Below the pieces are notes generated by a model, which ran no database searches, had not been told where the DNA came from, and saw only the letters and a program-made list of their open reading frames with translations. The translations under genes and the position numbers were made by a program. Of a DNA stretch of 64,000 nucleotides, positions 1 to 8,960 are shown one piece after another. How positions within the stretch are numbered: position 1 is the stretch's first letter; each line of letters starts with the position of its first letter. Origin of the DNA: Verrucomicrobiota bacterium (GTDB lineage Bacteria; Chlamydiota; Chlamydiia; Chlamydiales; Rhabdochlamydiaceae); the NCBI GenBank assembly GCA_018239715.1, contig JAFEGW010000007.1:62001-126000 (forward strand). Direction: 5' to 3'.

Positions 1-442
1 GGTACACTTTACCTGAGATAAGGAAATGTTCCTTAAATTGATAATCAAGTCCGGTAAAAGCTCCAACAGTCCAACGATCTTTTCCTGGAGTGAAAATGTT
101 TCCTCCAGCCATTACGCCGTAAGAAATAAACAGGTTATGGCAGAGACGGTTTCTAGGTCCAATATGACCTAGTAAGAATGTGTTATGGAATTTTGAAGAA
201 TGAAAATGATGGGAAGCAGAAGCATAGCTAGCCCCGATATCAAACATCCAGCACTGGCCATAATAGCCTGTCTGCAGTATTCCGCTGCTATTCAGAGAAG
301 TGTAGCCTAATCCTAAAACGCCTCCTCCATCAAAGCAGTTGATTGTTTCTGTTTCAGACTGTTGCATTTGTCTGTTTGCAAATGCATGCGCTGTGTTTAT
401 CAGTAATCCTGCAGCCGCTATGAGAGCGTATTTCTTCCACAT
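1..442 (-). CDS. Putative outer-membrane beta-barrel protein (3' end outside window)
   Basis: The reading frame runs from an ATG at 442 to the window edge, so about 147 N-terminal residues are visible and the C-terminus is missing. The start is well supported by AAAGGAG a few bases upstream. The N-terminus MWKKYALIAAAGLLINTAHA is a clear Sec signal peptide. The mature part alternates short hydrophobic and polar stretches rich in Gly, Tyr and Phe (for example GGGVLGLGYTSLNSSG, then SYGVMAGGNIFTPG), which is typical of outer-membrane beta-strands. I do not recognise a specific family. Signal peptide and barrel-like composition are seen; outer-membrane location is inferred. It is transcribed away from mnmA's 3' end, in the same direction. 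Confidence 0.7.
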   Translation of the reverse strand, partial: MWKKYALIAAAGLLINTAHAFANRQMQQSETETINCFDGGGVLGLGYTSLNSSGILQTGYYGQCWMFDIGASYASASHHFHSSKFHNTFLLGHIGPRNRLCHNLFISYGVMAGGNIFTPGKDRWTVGAFTGLDYQFKEHFLISGKVY

Positions 443-494
443 GTGTAGTCTCCTTTATTTTCTGTTTTTTGACAAAACACGTTAGAACAAAAAC

Positions 495-524
495 ATTCTA
501 GCGCAAAGATATTGTTTTTGAAAA
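495..524 (-). promoter_or_regulatory. Possible sigma-66 promoter for the outer-membrane gene
   Basis: On the minus strand TTTTCA and TAGAAT are separated by 18 bases, about 50 bases upstream of the ATG at 442. The -10 is good and the -35 is weak. This is a pattern match only. Confidence 0.3.
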
Positions 525-530
525 TTATTT

Positions 531-1583
531 TTATCGAGGACGGATGAGAGCGCCGCCCAGACAGACAGCTCCATCATAAAACACGATCGCTTGGCGTGGC
601 GTTATCGCGCGCTGAGGCAATGCAAAAGAAACATGCAGGATGTCATGCTCGATTTTCTCTAGGAGACATTCTTGGTCGGGCTGGCGGTAACGGATTTTAG
701 CCGTGCAGCGTGCGGGTATCTGCGGGGGAAGACCGCTGACCCAGCTAGCTTCACTCGCTGTGAGCATGGTATTGTAAAGAGCAGGATGGTCCACCCCTTG
801 TTCCACATAGACGACATTGCGATGGATATCTTTATCGACGACAAACCACGCTTCTCCGGCGCCTCCGATTTTCAGCCCTTTTCTCTGGCCGATGGTATAA
901 AAAGCTGCACCCTGATGAGTTCCCACTGGGTTGCCGCCGAGCGTCTCAAAATGCCCTTCCTGATATGGGATGTACTGGCTGATAAAATCTCGGAATTTTC
1001 TTTCGCCGATAAAACAGATCCCTGTGCTGTCTTTTTTTTGCGCGGTCGCAAGTCCGTGGCGGAGAGCAATTTCTCGCACCTCATTTTTTTTAAGATGGCC
1101 AATAGGGAATAAGACTTTCTGCAGCGTTTCTTTTCGCAAAGTATAGAGAAAGTAGGTCTGATCTTTTTCTTGGTCAACGCTTCTTAAGAGCAGCCCGTCC
1201 TCTGTTTGCGCATAGTGGCCTGTTGCTAAATAGTCGGCCCCAAGCTCCATGGCTTTTTGGAAAAAAACTTTAAATTTGATCTCACGGTTGCACAAGATAT
1301 CGGGATTGGGGGTATAGCCGAGTTTTAACTCCCGGAGAAAATGAGAGAAAACAGTGTCCCAATATTCTTGTACGAAATTGATCGTGTAATAAGGAATGCC
1401 GATGGTGTTGCAGACGCGGATCACATCATCGTAGTCTTGCGAGGCGGTGCAGCTGCCATCTTTATCTTCCCAATTTTTCATGAAAAGACCGATGACTTCG
1501 TATCCTTGCTGTTTCAACAAAAGCGCGGCGACGGAAGAATCGACCCCACCTGACATCCCCACGACAACTTTTTTCTTTTTCAT
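531..1583 (-). CDS. mnmA: tRNA-specific 2-thiouridylase MnmA
   Basis: MnmA transfers sulfur to U34 of tRNA Lys, Glu and Gln after adenylating the base. The 350-residue length is normal for the family. The ATP PP-loop SGGVDS is at residues 11-16, and the two catalytic cysteines are C98 (in [12 protein letters not shown]) and C190 (in [12 protein letters not shown]). The C-terminal part holds the expected PUA-like and beta-barrel regions, with YTIGQRKGL near residue 230. The gene stands alone on the minus strand. In C. trachomatis, as I recall, trmU lies next to clpC (CT287/CT286); here a hydrolase and the YozG/DUF2975 pair lie between them. Nothing unusual is seen in the sequence. Confidence 0.97.
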   Translation of the reverse strand: MKKKKVVVGMSGGVDSSVAALLLKQQGYEVIGLFMKNWEDKDGSCTASQDYDDVIRVCNTIGIPYYTINFVQEYWDTVFSHFLRELKLGYTPNPDILCNREIKFKVFFQKAMELGADYLATGHYAQTEDGLLLRSVDQEKDQTYFLYTLRKETLQKVLFPIGHLKKNEVREIALRHGLATAQKKDSTGICFIGERKFRDFISQYIPYQEGHFETLGGNPVGTHQGAAFYTIGQRKGLKIGGAGEAWFVVDKDIHRNVVYVEQGVDHPALYNTMLTASEASWVSGLPPQIPARCTAKIRYRQPDQECLLEKIEHDILHVSFALPQRAITPRQAIVFYDGAVCLGGALIRPR

Positions 1584-1650
1584 GTCCCTATTTTAGCTCA
1601 TTTGAAGAGATTCTTTCAGGATAAGAAAAAATTTGATAGCTTAAAAAAAT

Positions 1651-2295
1651 ATGGAAGAAGGACTCATAAAAATTCCTCTAAAAGAGGCCGTGTTGACAGG
1701 AGATTTAATCATTCCCAAGGACGCCCGAGGGCTGGTTGTTTTTGCCCACGGAAGCGGCAGCAGCCGCCATAGCCCGCGTAATCAAAGGGTGGCTAAGCAT
1801 TTGAGGGAAGAAGGCTTGGGAACGCTGCTGATCGATCTTCTCACCCAGGAGGAAGAAAAGATCGATGATCAGACTCGCGAGCTCCGTTTCAATATTTCTT
1901 TTTTGGCCCGCCGTCTGAGCGGGATTACCGGCTGGCTGCGGAACGAACAAAAAACTCAAAAGCTGAAAATTGGATATTTTGGAGCCAGTACAGGAGCCGC
2001 TGCGGCATTAGTCGCAGCAGCAGAGCGCTGTGATATAGATGCTGTTGTTAGCCGGGGAGGCAGGTCTGATCTTGCAGGGAAGGCTCTTCCTAAGGTCAAG
2101 GCCCCTACGTTTTTATTGGTCGGAGGAGAAGATGGGGCGGTCATCGAGCTGAATCAAGATGCCTTAGAGCTTTTACAGACGACGAAACAGCTCATGATCA
2201 TTCCAGGTGCCACCCATCTTTTCGAAGAGCCCGGCGCTCTGGAGGAGGTGGCTAATTTTGCAGGGAAGTGGTTTTCTCAGTACCTTTCATCCTAG
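1651..2295 (+). CDS. Alpha/beta hydrolase, dienelactone-hydrolase-like
   Basis: A 214-residue protein with a complete alpha/beta-hydrolase triad. The nucleophile elbow GASTG puts Ser at residue 113, the acid is probably D161 in LLVGGEDG, and the histidine is H189 in GATHLF. The oxyanion region FAHGSGSSRHSPRNQ is at about residues 31-45. This layout is common in the dienelactone hydrolase/YghX-type group that is often fused or linked to phosphoribosyltransferases. No signal peptide is present, so it should be cytoplasmic. The substrate cannot be told from sequence. It is a single gene, divergent from mnmA. Confidence 0.8.
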   Translation: MEEGLIKIPLKEAVLTGDLIIPKDARGLVVFAHGSGSSRHSPRNQRVAKHLREEGLGTLLIDLLTQEEEKIDDQTRELRFNISFLARRLSGITGWLRNEQKTQKLKIGYFGASTGAAAALVAAAERCDIDAVVSRGGRSDLAGKALPKVKAPTFLLVGGEDGAVIELNQDALELLQTTKQLMIIPGATHLFEEPGALEEVANFAGKWFSQYLSS

Positions 2296-2311
2296 CTCTT
2301 AGTAAAGAGGT

Positions 2312-2533
2312 CTAATGAGTAGAGGAATTATTGGGGCGGTATTCGAGTAGATCGCCGGGTTGGCAATCGAGGGCTTTGCAAATAGCCTCCAAAGTGCTGA
2401 AACGGAGTGCACGGGCCTTGCCAGTCTTCAAGATGGAGAGATTTTGTTCCGTGATGCCAATCGCTTCTGCTAACTCTTTTGAGCGCATTTTCTTCTTCGC
2501 AAGGGCAACATCAAGATTTACAATAATGGGCAT
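2312..2533 (-). CDS. YozG-like helix-turn-helix regulator
   Basis: A 73-residue XRE/Cro-type DNA-binding protein. Residues 5-60 form one HTH domain (RSKELAEAIGITEQNLSILK for helices 2-3) followed by the YozG signature ALDCQPGDLLEY. It lies 193 bases downstream of a DUF2975 membrane protein on the same strand. This pairing is common in Firmicutes and other bacteria, and the two are thought to act together. No clear Shine-Dalgarno sequence precedes the ATG. An AT-rich near-palindrome (ATTTTATGTCCAAAATAAAT) just upstream could be an autoregulatory operator, but this is only a guess. Confidence 0.85.
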   Translation of the reverse strand: MPIIVNLDVALAKKKMRSKELAEAIGITEQNLSILKTGKARALRFSTLEAICKALDCQPGDLLEYRPNNSSTH

Positions 2534-2726
2534 ATTTTATGTCCAAAATAAATTTTCACGGTTTTCGCGAGTTGAAAGTTTTCTGGCTCCCAAACTTCAA
2601 TCCCTCTCACCTTTACATTTCAGGTACCGCTTATTCCTATTCTAAACAACAGGTTCTTTAATGGCACAAAAAACTATGTTTGTAGGCGATAAAAATTTTT
2701 CAGGTTTTTTGGTTGAACAACGTGTG

Positions 2727-3284
2727 CTACACAGTAGAGGAGTATTCATCTTCATAATGTCGTCCGACTTCCATGATGTAAGCAGCTAAGAAGATAATAA
2801 AAGCTAAAAAGAGCGTCTTGATTTGATTAGGGCCATAGGCAATTATCACGACTCTTTGGCCTGGAGGACTGGAAAGGGTCAAGATGAAACTATGCAGAGC
2901 GATATAGAAAGGATGAATGATTTGACCGATGACGAGGATACATCCGATTTGCCGAATATAGCGGATATTGTTTTTGGAGAAAAATTCAAGTTTTTCATAG
3001 AGCCTCAGCAACTTCATTAGAATGAGCAGCATGAGAAAGAAAAAGATATAAGGAATTAAATCGACTAAGAATCCTGTAAACTTTAACCAATTGGGTAGCT
3101 CATCAATCGCTGTGAAAGGGGCATCAGCAAATTGAAGGAACCAGTGTGTTTTTTTGAAAGAGACTATTTGGAAGCCGTCGTGGATCCAATAAAAGGCGTT
3201 TAAAAGAGGAACAATAATGATGCCGAGCAAGCAAATGTATCGAAGAATCCGACATAGATAACGGATCTTAAGCTGGTTATTCAT
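2727..3284 (-). CDS. DUF2975 membrane protein
   Basis: An integral membrane protein of about 185 residues with four hydrophobic segments, in the order expected for DUF2975 (first near LLGIIIVPLLNAFYWI, last near LFLAFIIFLAAYIMEVG). The frame stays open to an ATG at 3308, but the ATG at 3284 has AGGGG five bases upstream, so I chose it. DUF2975 proteins usually sit beside a YozG-like HTH protein, as here. The role is not established. I infer that it acts with or controls the neighbouring regulator at the membrane. The C-terminal tail after the last helix is short and acidic. Confidence 0.8.
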   Translation of the reverse strand: MNNQLKIRYLCRILRYICLLGIIIVPLLNAFYWIHDGFQIVSFKKTHWFLQFADAPFTAIDELPNWLKFTGFLVDLIPYIFFFLMLLILMKLLRLYEKLEFFSKNNIRYIRQIGCILVIGQIIHPFYIALHSFILTLSSPPGQRVVIIAYGPNQIKTLFLAFIIFLAAYIMEVGRHYEDEYSSTV

Positions 3285-3470
3285 ATATTCCCCTAGGTTC
3301 AGATCCATTCCGAAGGAATATTACTCTAGCTTTCTTAAACCTTTGAATTCTAAAAATAGCTTATCCCATCCGGTTATATTATGCAAAGAAACGGAATTAT
3401 TGAATAACAATCATTTTTGGTCAAGGTACGATACTAAATGAATGGGAGACAGAGTTTTTTACAGGAGATA

Positions 3471-3498
3471 GAGCTACTCCTTTCCTTAAGAGTAGCTC
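3471..3498 (-). terminator. Hairpin just downstream of clpC
   Basis: A perfect 9-bp inverted repeat, GAGCTACTC and GAGTAGCTC, with a 10-base loop begins 18 bases after the clpC stop codon. No T-run follows on the minus strand, so it is either an imperfect intrinsic terminator or an mRNA-stabilising hairpin. Confidence 0.45.
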
Positions 3499-3515
3499 GT
3501 ATCAGAACCCGTTTT

Positions 3516-6056
3516 TTAGCCTTTTTCAGGGCCGGTTAAGAGTAAATTATTTTTCACATCCGGTGCTTGCTGCTCTTGTTCGATAAAGACAATTTTATCG
3601 CCTTCGAGGGTGGCAAGATAGGCTGCTGCTTTATCGGGGTTAAGCAGAAGTTTTTCGGCGAGCGGATCTTCGAGATAAGACTCGATCACGCGGCGGATAG
3701 GCCGTGCTCCCATCGTAGGATCGTATCCTTTGTCGGCCAAGAAGTCTTTGGCTTTTTGGTCGAGGTTGAGGATGATGTGCTTTCGAGCAAGACGCCCTTT
3801 GACTTTTTGCACTTCGAGTTCGATGATCTTGGGAAGATGCTGCATCCGATCGAGGGATCGGAAGATCACAAGGCCGTCGAGACGGTTGAGCAACTCGGGT
3901 TTGAAGTGCTTTTTGACAGCGCCTTCGATCGCTTCTTGCATCTTTTTATAATCCATGATGGTTTCATGGGCGCCAAAACCCACTTCTGTTTGGCGGCGGA
4001 TGAGGTCGGCCCCCAAGTTGGAAGTCATGATAATGATCGTATTGCGGAAATCGATCTTGCGGCCGAACGAATCGGTGAGCCTTCCCTCTTCGAGGACTTG
4101 GAGGAGAAGGTTCATGACGTCGGGATGGGCTTTTTCGATCTCGTCAAAGAGGACGACGCAATAAGGCCGCTGGCGGACTTGCTCCGTGAGCTGTCCTCCT
4201 TCTTCGTAGCCTACATAGCCGGGAGGGGACCCTGTCAAACGGCTGACAGCAAATTTCTCCATGTATTCGGACATGTCGACTTGAATCAGGGCGTCTTCAC
4301 CTCCGAACATATTGATGGCGAGCTGCTTGGCGAGGAGAGTTTTGCCGACACCTGTAGGGCCGAGGAAAAGGAAAGCCCCAATAGGACGGTTCGGATCTTT
4401 AATATCGGCGCGGCTGCGGCGGATAGCACGGCAGACAGTGCTGACTGCCTCATCTTGGCCGATGATGGAAGATTTTAAGATTTCTTCCATTTTGAGAACT
4501 TTGGCCGTTTCACCTTCGGTCAAGCGGGTGACGGGAATGCCGGTTTGTTTGGCAATAATGGCAGCAATCTCTTCTTCATCGACAATGACCTGGTGTTCTT
4601 CTTTTGAACTTTCCCATTGGCTAATGCGATTTTGAAGCTCTTCGCGGAGAGTTTTTTCATTATCTCTAAGTTTGGCGGCTTTCTCATATTCTTGGTTCGA
4701 AATGGCATCTTCTTTAGCCAGCCGCACTTCTTCGATTTCTGCTTCGAATTTGGTGAGGCTTTGAGGCTGATGCATCGACGCGATGCGGGCTTTAGCGCCG
4801 GCTTCGTCCATGAGATCGATCGCTTTGTCAGGAAGAAATCGGCCTGCAATGTAACGGTCGGAAAGCTTGACGGCATTTTCAATGGCAGCTTCGGTATATT
4901 TACAATGGTGGTGCTCTTCATATTTGGCTTGGAGCCCGTGCAGGATTTGGATGCTGTCCTCGATGCAAGGGGGAGCAACCAGAATCTTTTGGAAACGGCG
5001 TTCCAGCGCGGCATCTTTTTCAATTTTTTTGCGGTATTCGTCGATAGTCGTCGCACCGATACATTGGATTTCTCCGCGAGATAAGGCGGGCTTTAAAATA
5101 TTTGAGGCGTCGATCGCGCCTTCAGCCGCGCCAGCGCCCACAATGGTATGGATTTCATCGATGAAGAGGAGAATGTTGCCGTTCTTTTTGATCTCGTCCA
5201 TAACGGCTTTGATCCGCTCTTCAAATTGTCCCCGGTATTTTGTTCCGGCAATCATCAGAGTAAGGTCTAGAGCAATGAGCTTTTTCTTAGCTAAATTATC
5301 AGGGACTTCGCCGCGGACAATCGCTTGCGCAAGACCTTCGACAATAGCTGTTTTACCCACGCCAGCCTCTCCAATCAGCACAGGGTTGTTTTTGCGGCGG
5401 CGGCAGAGGATCAGAATAAGTCGCTCCACTTCTTCTTTGCGGCCGATGACAGGATCGAGCTTCCCTTCTCGATAAAGCTCCGTGAGATCATGACCATAGG
5501 CTCTAAGCGCTGGCATTTTATCGGGAGTCGGAGCGCCTTTTTCTTGAGGTTTTGCAGGGGAGCCTGTCGGAGGAGTAGGTCCGGCGCCGCTCATTCCCAT
5601 CGGTGGAAGTTGAAGATTGAAAGTTTCCAGCTCTTTTAAAACTTCCCGGCGGATATCTTTTAAGCTCACATTGAGATTTTCAAGAACTTGAGCAGCAACG
5701 CCATCGGTTTGCCGGAGCAGGGCAAGGAGGAGATGTTCTGTTCCTACATAGTTATGGTTAAGGCTAGCGGCCTCTTCGTTGGCGAATTCGAAGACTTTTT
5801 TTACTTTAGCGGTTAGCGCAGGATCTCCATAAACTTGAATCTCCGGGCCAAATCCTACTAGCCGTTCGACTTCTTGACGGACGGTTTCATAATCGAGGTT
5901 GAAGTTGCGCAGGACATTGACGGCAATCCCTTGGCCGAGCTTTAACAGCCCGAGCAGGACGTGCTCTGTCCCTAAGTAGTTATGGTTCATGCGCTGGGCT
6001 TCTTTTTTGGCCAGCTTGATGACTTGTTTCGCGCGATTCGTAAATTTATCGAACAT
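3516..6056 (-). CDS. clpC: ATP-dependent Clp protease ATPase subunit ClpC
   Basis: An HSP100 unfoldase that feeds substrates to ClpP. The 846-residue length matches chlamydial and Gram-positive ClpC. Two Clp-N repeats lie at about 4-140, a Pro/Gly-rich linker at about 150-185, and the first AAA+ module has Walker A GEAGVGKT at 229-236. The middle domain carries a UVR motif (about 440-475), the second AAA+ has GPTGVGKT near 570, and a D2-small domain ends the protein. A sigma-66-type promoter lies 40-70 bases upstream. No CtsR or CIRCE operator was seen. clpP is elsewhere in the window at 41868. The position beside mnmA and lplA matches chlamydial synteny as I remember it. Confidence 0.98.
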   Translation of the reverse strand: MFDKFTNRAKQVIKLAKKEAQRMNHNYLGTEHVLLGLLKLGQGIAVNVLRNFNLDYETVRQEVERLVGFGPEIQVYGDPALTAKVKKVFEFANEEAASLNHNYVGTEHLLLALLRQTDGVAAQVLENLNVSLKDIRREVLKELETFNLQLPPMGMSGAGPTPPTGSPAKPQEKGAPTPDKMPALRAYGHDLTELYREGKLDPVIGRKEEVERLILILCRRRKNNPVLIGEAGVGKTAIVEGLAQAIVRGEVPDNLAKKKLIALDLTLMIAGTKYRGQFEERIKAVMDEIKKNGNILLFIDEIHTIVGAGAAEGAIDASNILKPALSRGEIQCIGATTIDEYRKKIEKDAALERRFQKILVAPPCIEDSIQILHGLQAKYEEHHHCKYTEAAIENAVKLSDRYIAGRFLPDKAIDLMDEAGAKARIASMHQPQSLTKFEAEIEEVRLAKEDAISNQEYEKAAKLRDNEKTLREELQNRISQWESSKEEHQVIVDEEEIAAIIAKQTGIPVTRLTEGETAKVLKMEEILKSSIIGQDEAVSTVCRAIRRSRADIKDPNRPIGAFLFLGPTGVGKTLLAKQLAINMFGGEDALIQVDMSEYMEKFAVSRLTGSPPGYVGYEEGGQLTEQVRQRPYCVVLFDEIEKAHPDVMNLLLQVLEEGRLTDSFGRKIDFRNTIIIMTSNLGADLIRRQTEVGFGAHETIMDYKKMQEAIEGAVKKHFKPELLNRLDGLVIFRSLDRMQHLPKIIELEVQKVKGRLARKHIILNLDQKAKDFLADKGYDPTMGARPIRRVIESYLEDPLAEKLLLNPDKAAAYLATLEGDKIVFIEQEQQAPDVKNNLLLTGPEKG

Positions 6057-6095
6057 AACGACCTGCTTTTATGGGGGCTTGCAACCCCTGTGATT

Positions 6096-6125
6096 ATTGT
6101 AGGTGCTTTTTCCTTTTTTTTGCAA
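6096..6125 (-). promoter_or_regulatory. clpC promoter, sigma-66 type
   Basis: On the minus strand TTGCAA and TACAAT are 18 bases apart. The -10 box ends about 40 bases before the clpC ATG. The spacer is A-rich. A short GGGG/CCCC hairpin lies in the presumed leader at 6074-6088. Supported by pattern and position only. Confidence 0.6.
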
Positions 6126-6177
6126 ATTTACCAGATGAATATCAAGTAAAATTTTTAAATCCACGATGGATAAAAAT

Positions 6178-6232
6178 ACTCACGTCTTATGTAATTGAAT
6201 TTCAAAAAGTTAAAATGAATAAAGGCGTGAGT
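6178..6232. repeat. 11-bp inverted repeat upstream of clpC
   Basis: ACTCACGTCTT at 6178-6188 and AAGGCGTGAGT at 6222-6232 are inverted copies with one G/T wobble. They enclose a 33-base AT-rich loop and pairing can extend with one bulge. It lies 50-110 bases upstream of the clpC -35 box, so it could be a distant operator, a terminator relic or the edge of an old insertion. No function is assigned. Confidence 0.5.
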
Positions 6233-6302
6233 TTAATGTGAAAGTAAGTTAAGTTATTAAAATTCAATGGCTTTTGTTGGGGTCTTTTTTAGATGTGTGA
6301 CC

Positions 6303-6485
6303 ATGCAAGATGCTTCTGCGGAGGGCAGAAGGGTAAAAGATCTAGCGCAACAAAAACTAGGCGTTTCAAGACCTATAGCTAAGACTAAACGGGAAAAAAC
6401 CAAGGCTCATCCTCCAGCAGTACAGGCAACAGCTCAACCTTCTCCCAGAAGGCCTCTATCGTCAGTGCCTCAGCGTTCAAGATGA
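6303..6485 (+). CDS. Doubtful small basic protein
   Basis: A 60-residue frame from the ATG at 6303 (the same frame stays open to an ATG at 6267). Its product is disordered-looking and very basic: Lys/Arg-rich in the middle, then Pro, Ala and Ser, ending in SVPQRSR. No convincing ribosome binding site precedes either ATG. Composition differs from the AT-rich flanks and resembles small chlamydial DNA-binding or secreted disordered proteins, but I recognise no family. It could equally be chance. Confidence 0.28.
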   Translation: MQDASAEGRRVKDLAQQKLGVSRPIAKTKREKTKAHPPAVQATAQPSPRRPLSSVPQRSR

Positions 6486-6564
6486 GGAAGATGGAGAGCT
6501 ACTGAGTAGATTGGGTGGATTAAGAGTCTAAAAGAAGATAATTTTTTATATTCCTTATCTTACC

Positions 6565-7254
6565 TTAGGGATGGCGCCGGGGAATTTCCCTTGCCAGGTG
6601 AGCCCTGAGGGTGGAGTTGATCATATCCAAGGCGATTTGATTTTGCCTTTGCATGGGCACAATGATGTCGGCGTATTGTTTGCTGGGCTCTACAAAGGCG
6701 TCGTGCATCGGTTTCACCGTGGTCAAATATTGCTGTTTGACGCTGTCAAAATCTCGAGACCGTTCCTTCATATCCCGTTCAATGCGGCGAAGAAGCCGGA
6801 TGTCGTCATCGGTATCGATAAAGATCTTAAGATCAAAAAGGTCTCTCACTTCTAGGGCAGCGAATAAGAGGATCCCTTCCACAAGGATCAGTTGCGCAGG
6901 CTCAATATGCTTCGTCAGTTTTTCTCGGCTATGGGTGTGAAAATTGTAGAGAGGTTGCTCGATCGATCTGCCGTTCATTAAGTCGAGGAGATGCTCGCGG
7001 AGCAGGTCAAAGTCCAGAGAGTTCGGATGGTCGAAATTGGTCTGCGCTCTTTCTTCGATGGACAGATGAGAAATATCCTTGTAATACGAGTCTTGGCAAA
7101 TGAGGACCGAGTGGGCAGGAAAAGCATCTTGTATTTTCTGGGCAAGGGTAGTTTTTCCGGATCCTGTCCCGCCTGCAATGCCGATCAAGATGGTGGACAA
7201 GGCCCAAAGAGATTGGGTGTAAAGGGTGGCCAAAATAACGCAAAGCTTCAACAT
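6565..7254 (-). CDS. udk: Uridine kinase with an N-terminal signal-peptide-like extension
   Basis: Udk phosphorylates uridine and cytidine in pyrimidine salvage. The family signature is clear: P-loop GGTGSGKT at residues 28-35, the substrate loop with QDSYYKD, FDHPNSLDFD, and VEGILLF for Walker B. The ATG at 7254 has AAAGGAG five bases upstream, so this start is well supported. It adds about 20 residues before the usual N-terminus: MLKLCVILATLYTQSLWALS, a hydrophobic stretch with a plausible cleavage site after LWA. Bacterial Udk normally begins almost at the P-loop strand. Either this kinase is exported or membrane-attached, or the extension is harmless. The frame continues upstream to 7278, but without a ribosome site. 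Confidence 0.92.
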   Translation of the reverse strand: MLKLCVILATLYTQSLWALSTILIGIAGGTGSGKTTLAQKIQDAFPAHSVLICQDSYYKDISHLSIEERAQTNFDHPNSLDFDLLREHLLDLMNGRSIEQPLYNFHTHSREKLTKHIEPAQLILVEGILLFAALEVRDLFDLKIFIDTDDDIRLLRRIERDMKERSRDFDSVKQQYLTTVKPMHDAFVEPSKQYADIIVPMQRQNQIALDMINSTLRAHLAREIPRRHP

Positions 7255-7317
7255 ACTCTCTCCTTTAAGATCTCGCAAGAGTACTCAATTTTTGTAAAAA
7301 TTGCCCTAACAAATTTT

Positions 7318-8877
7318 TTATTTAGGCAAAAGGGTTACTTTAAACACATAAAACGAAGCTTGAGTGTCTGTTGTGCAGTTTGTATCAGAGATAGTGCTTG
7401 CAATCCCTCCAATAATATATCCCACCACAACAGGTTTTTTGCCGAGTTTATCAAAGGAGATAACTCCATTGGGAAACGTCGGCAATCCCTCAGCTGGGAT
7501 GAACGCCGCATTAGTTCCAAAATAATAGATGGTTTGCAGCGGACCTGCTCCGCAGGCGAGGGGAGGAAATCCAGGACATACGGGAGGAAAAGAATTAATG
7601 ATGGGAAATGTTCCGCTCATGATGTACTGCTGATACACTCCATGTTTATCGATCTCGATAGTTGTAACATCGTTGGAGAAAGGCAGGTTGCAACAAGGAG
7701 TAAAGATGTTCCCCTTTGCCTGTACCCATGCTGTGCAGCAATTGCATTGAGGGTTAGGGTCCATGTTGCAATTCGAGCCATCGCTGAATAACGATGCGCT
7801 AATTCCTCCAAAAAGCAAAGTGTACATCTTCTTTTTCTTGATCGAATAAAGCCCCATATTGGCGCAGGAGTAGTTGTTCATGGCTTGGGCAAAAGTATGA
7901 GGATCATGGGGGTCTAACATACGAGAAGATCCGTCCGGATCGATTTCAATCGGAATCGTCCATGCTCCAGGTGTGTTGTTGATATCCGCCGGAGTAAAAA
8001 CTCCTGACAGAGCGGAAAATGACATGCTGAAAGATTCCCCCTTTTTTTTGACAATGGGAATCACGTTCAAATCTCTTCTTCGATAATCGGGGAGCGGGTC
8101 TGGTTGAGGATAGAGCTGCACAAATAAATCGCGGCCATTGTCGATAATTTGAACAGGGCGGACTTGCCGAGAATAGGTGCCATCTGTGGAGATGGTGTAG
8201 TTTCCATCAAAATTTTGACCAAAAGCGAGTAAAAACGGCTGATGTTCATTGGACTGCAGCATTACGCCTCCCGTCAATTGGAAGATCGGATGGTAGATCG
8301 TACGAATGCATTTCGCTGCACTCTTCGATTTGCTGGGATGTTTAACCCATTTGATTAAATGAGGAATATCAATGGCTGTTAATGAAGCCTTCGTTCCCAT
8401 GGTATTGGAAGCTGTATCGATCCCATAGCCGCCGACTAAGTACAAAGTATTTTTATTCTCGGCATAGTAAAACAGAGTATTGGATGCCGAGAGAAGATCG
8501 ATCTGATGCTGCGAAAGATGAGATGAAGGGTCATGGAGAGAACGGAAGTAAGTGGCTTTGGTTTTGGGGTTGATAACGAATACAAAGGTGTTTTGTTGTG
8601 AAGGGGGAAAAGGATTGACGTTAGGATCGATGTTGTCCACATTATGCAGTCCATTGGTTCTGCCTGAGATCAAGAGCCATTCCCCGTCATGGACAGCATA
8701 CGCGAAGGAATGAATTCCCGCAGGCAGATTAAAATCGGCTTGCTCAATCGTCACACGGTAGGGGAGAGAATCCTCCGGCAAAGGAATTGAGAGGTTAGAG
8801 GTTTGGTTGGTGCAAGGGGGGCATTCTGCCAAGCAGTTAAAAGATGCTGCAATCAAAAATAGAGCAACAATGAACAT
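7318..8877 (-). CDS. Secreted cysteine-rich kelch/beta-propeller-like protein
   Basis: A 519-residue protein with a signal peptide (MFIVALFLIAASFNCLA, then ECPPC). The mature part has repeated blades ending in short hydrophobic strands: HDGEWLLISGRTNGLHN, then TLYLVGGYGIDTASNT, then MYTLLFGGISASLF. These resemble kelch-type propeller repeats. About a dozen cysteines are present, many in the second half (QCNCCTAW, FTPCCNLP, PVCPGF), which suggests disulfide-bonded structure outside the cytoplasm. The ribosome site AAAAGGAA precedes the ATG. It is divergent from the next outer-membrane gene. I know no named family; extracytoplasmic location is inferred from the signal peptide. Confidence 0.75.
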   Translation of the reverse strand: MFIVALFLIAASFNCLAECPPCTNQTSNLSIPLPEDSLPYRVTIEQADFNLPAGIHSFAYAVHDGEWLLISGRTNGLHNVDNIDPNVNPFPPSQQNTFVFVINPKTKATYFRSLHDPSSHLSQHQIDLLSASNTLFYYAENKNTLYLVGGYGIDTASNTMGTKASLTAIDIPHLIKWVKHPSKSKSAAKCIRTIYHPIFQLTGGVMLQSNEHQPFLLAFGQNFDGNYTISTDGTYSRQVRPVQIIDNGRDLFVQLYPQPDPLPDYRRRDLNVIPIVKKKGESFSMSFSALSGVFTPADINNTPGAWTIPIEIDPDGSSRMLDPHDPHTFAQAMNNYSCANMGLYSIKKKKMYTLLFGGISASLFSDGSNCNMDPNPQCNCCTAWVQAKGNIFTPCCNLPFSNDVTTIEIDKHGVYQQYIMSGTFPIINSFPPVCPGFPPLACGAGPLQTIYYFGTNAAFIPAEGLPTFPNGVISFDKLGKKPVVVGYIIGGIASTISDTNCTTDTQASFYVFKVTLLPK

Positions 8878-8960
8878 GGCTCGTTTCCTTTTAATTTTTT
8901 ACGTTAAAAAAATGAATATTGATGTAGGATGAATTTTTTTACAATGATTTAGAGGAAAAG

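Larger units (their letters stand above)
6126..6564. other. clpC-udk spacer with little coding signal
   Basis: This roughly 440-base stretch holds the inverted repeat at 6178-6232, an AT-rich tract, and one doubtful small reading frame on the plus strand (6303-6485, listed separately). Past 6485 I see no terminator and no tRNA. The stretch around 6300-6485 is visibly less AT-rich than its flanks, which is the main reason to suspect coding. Confidence 0.5.

Noticed and set aside
3567-4478. 303-codon plus-strand frame inside clpC
   Set aside because: It is antisense to the conserved ClpC sequence, and such long antisense frames come from codon bias.
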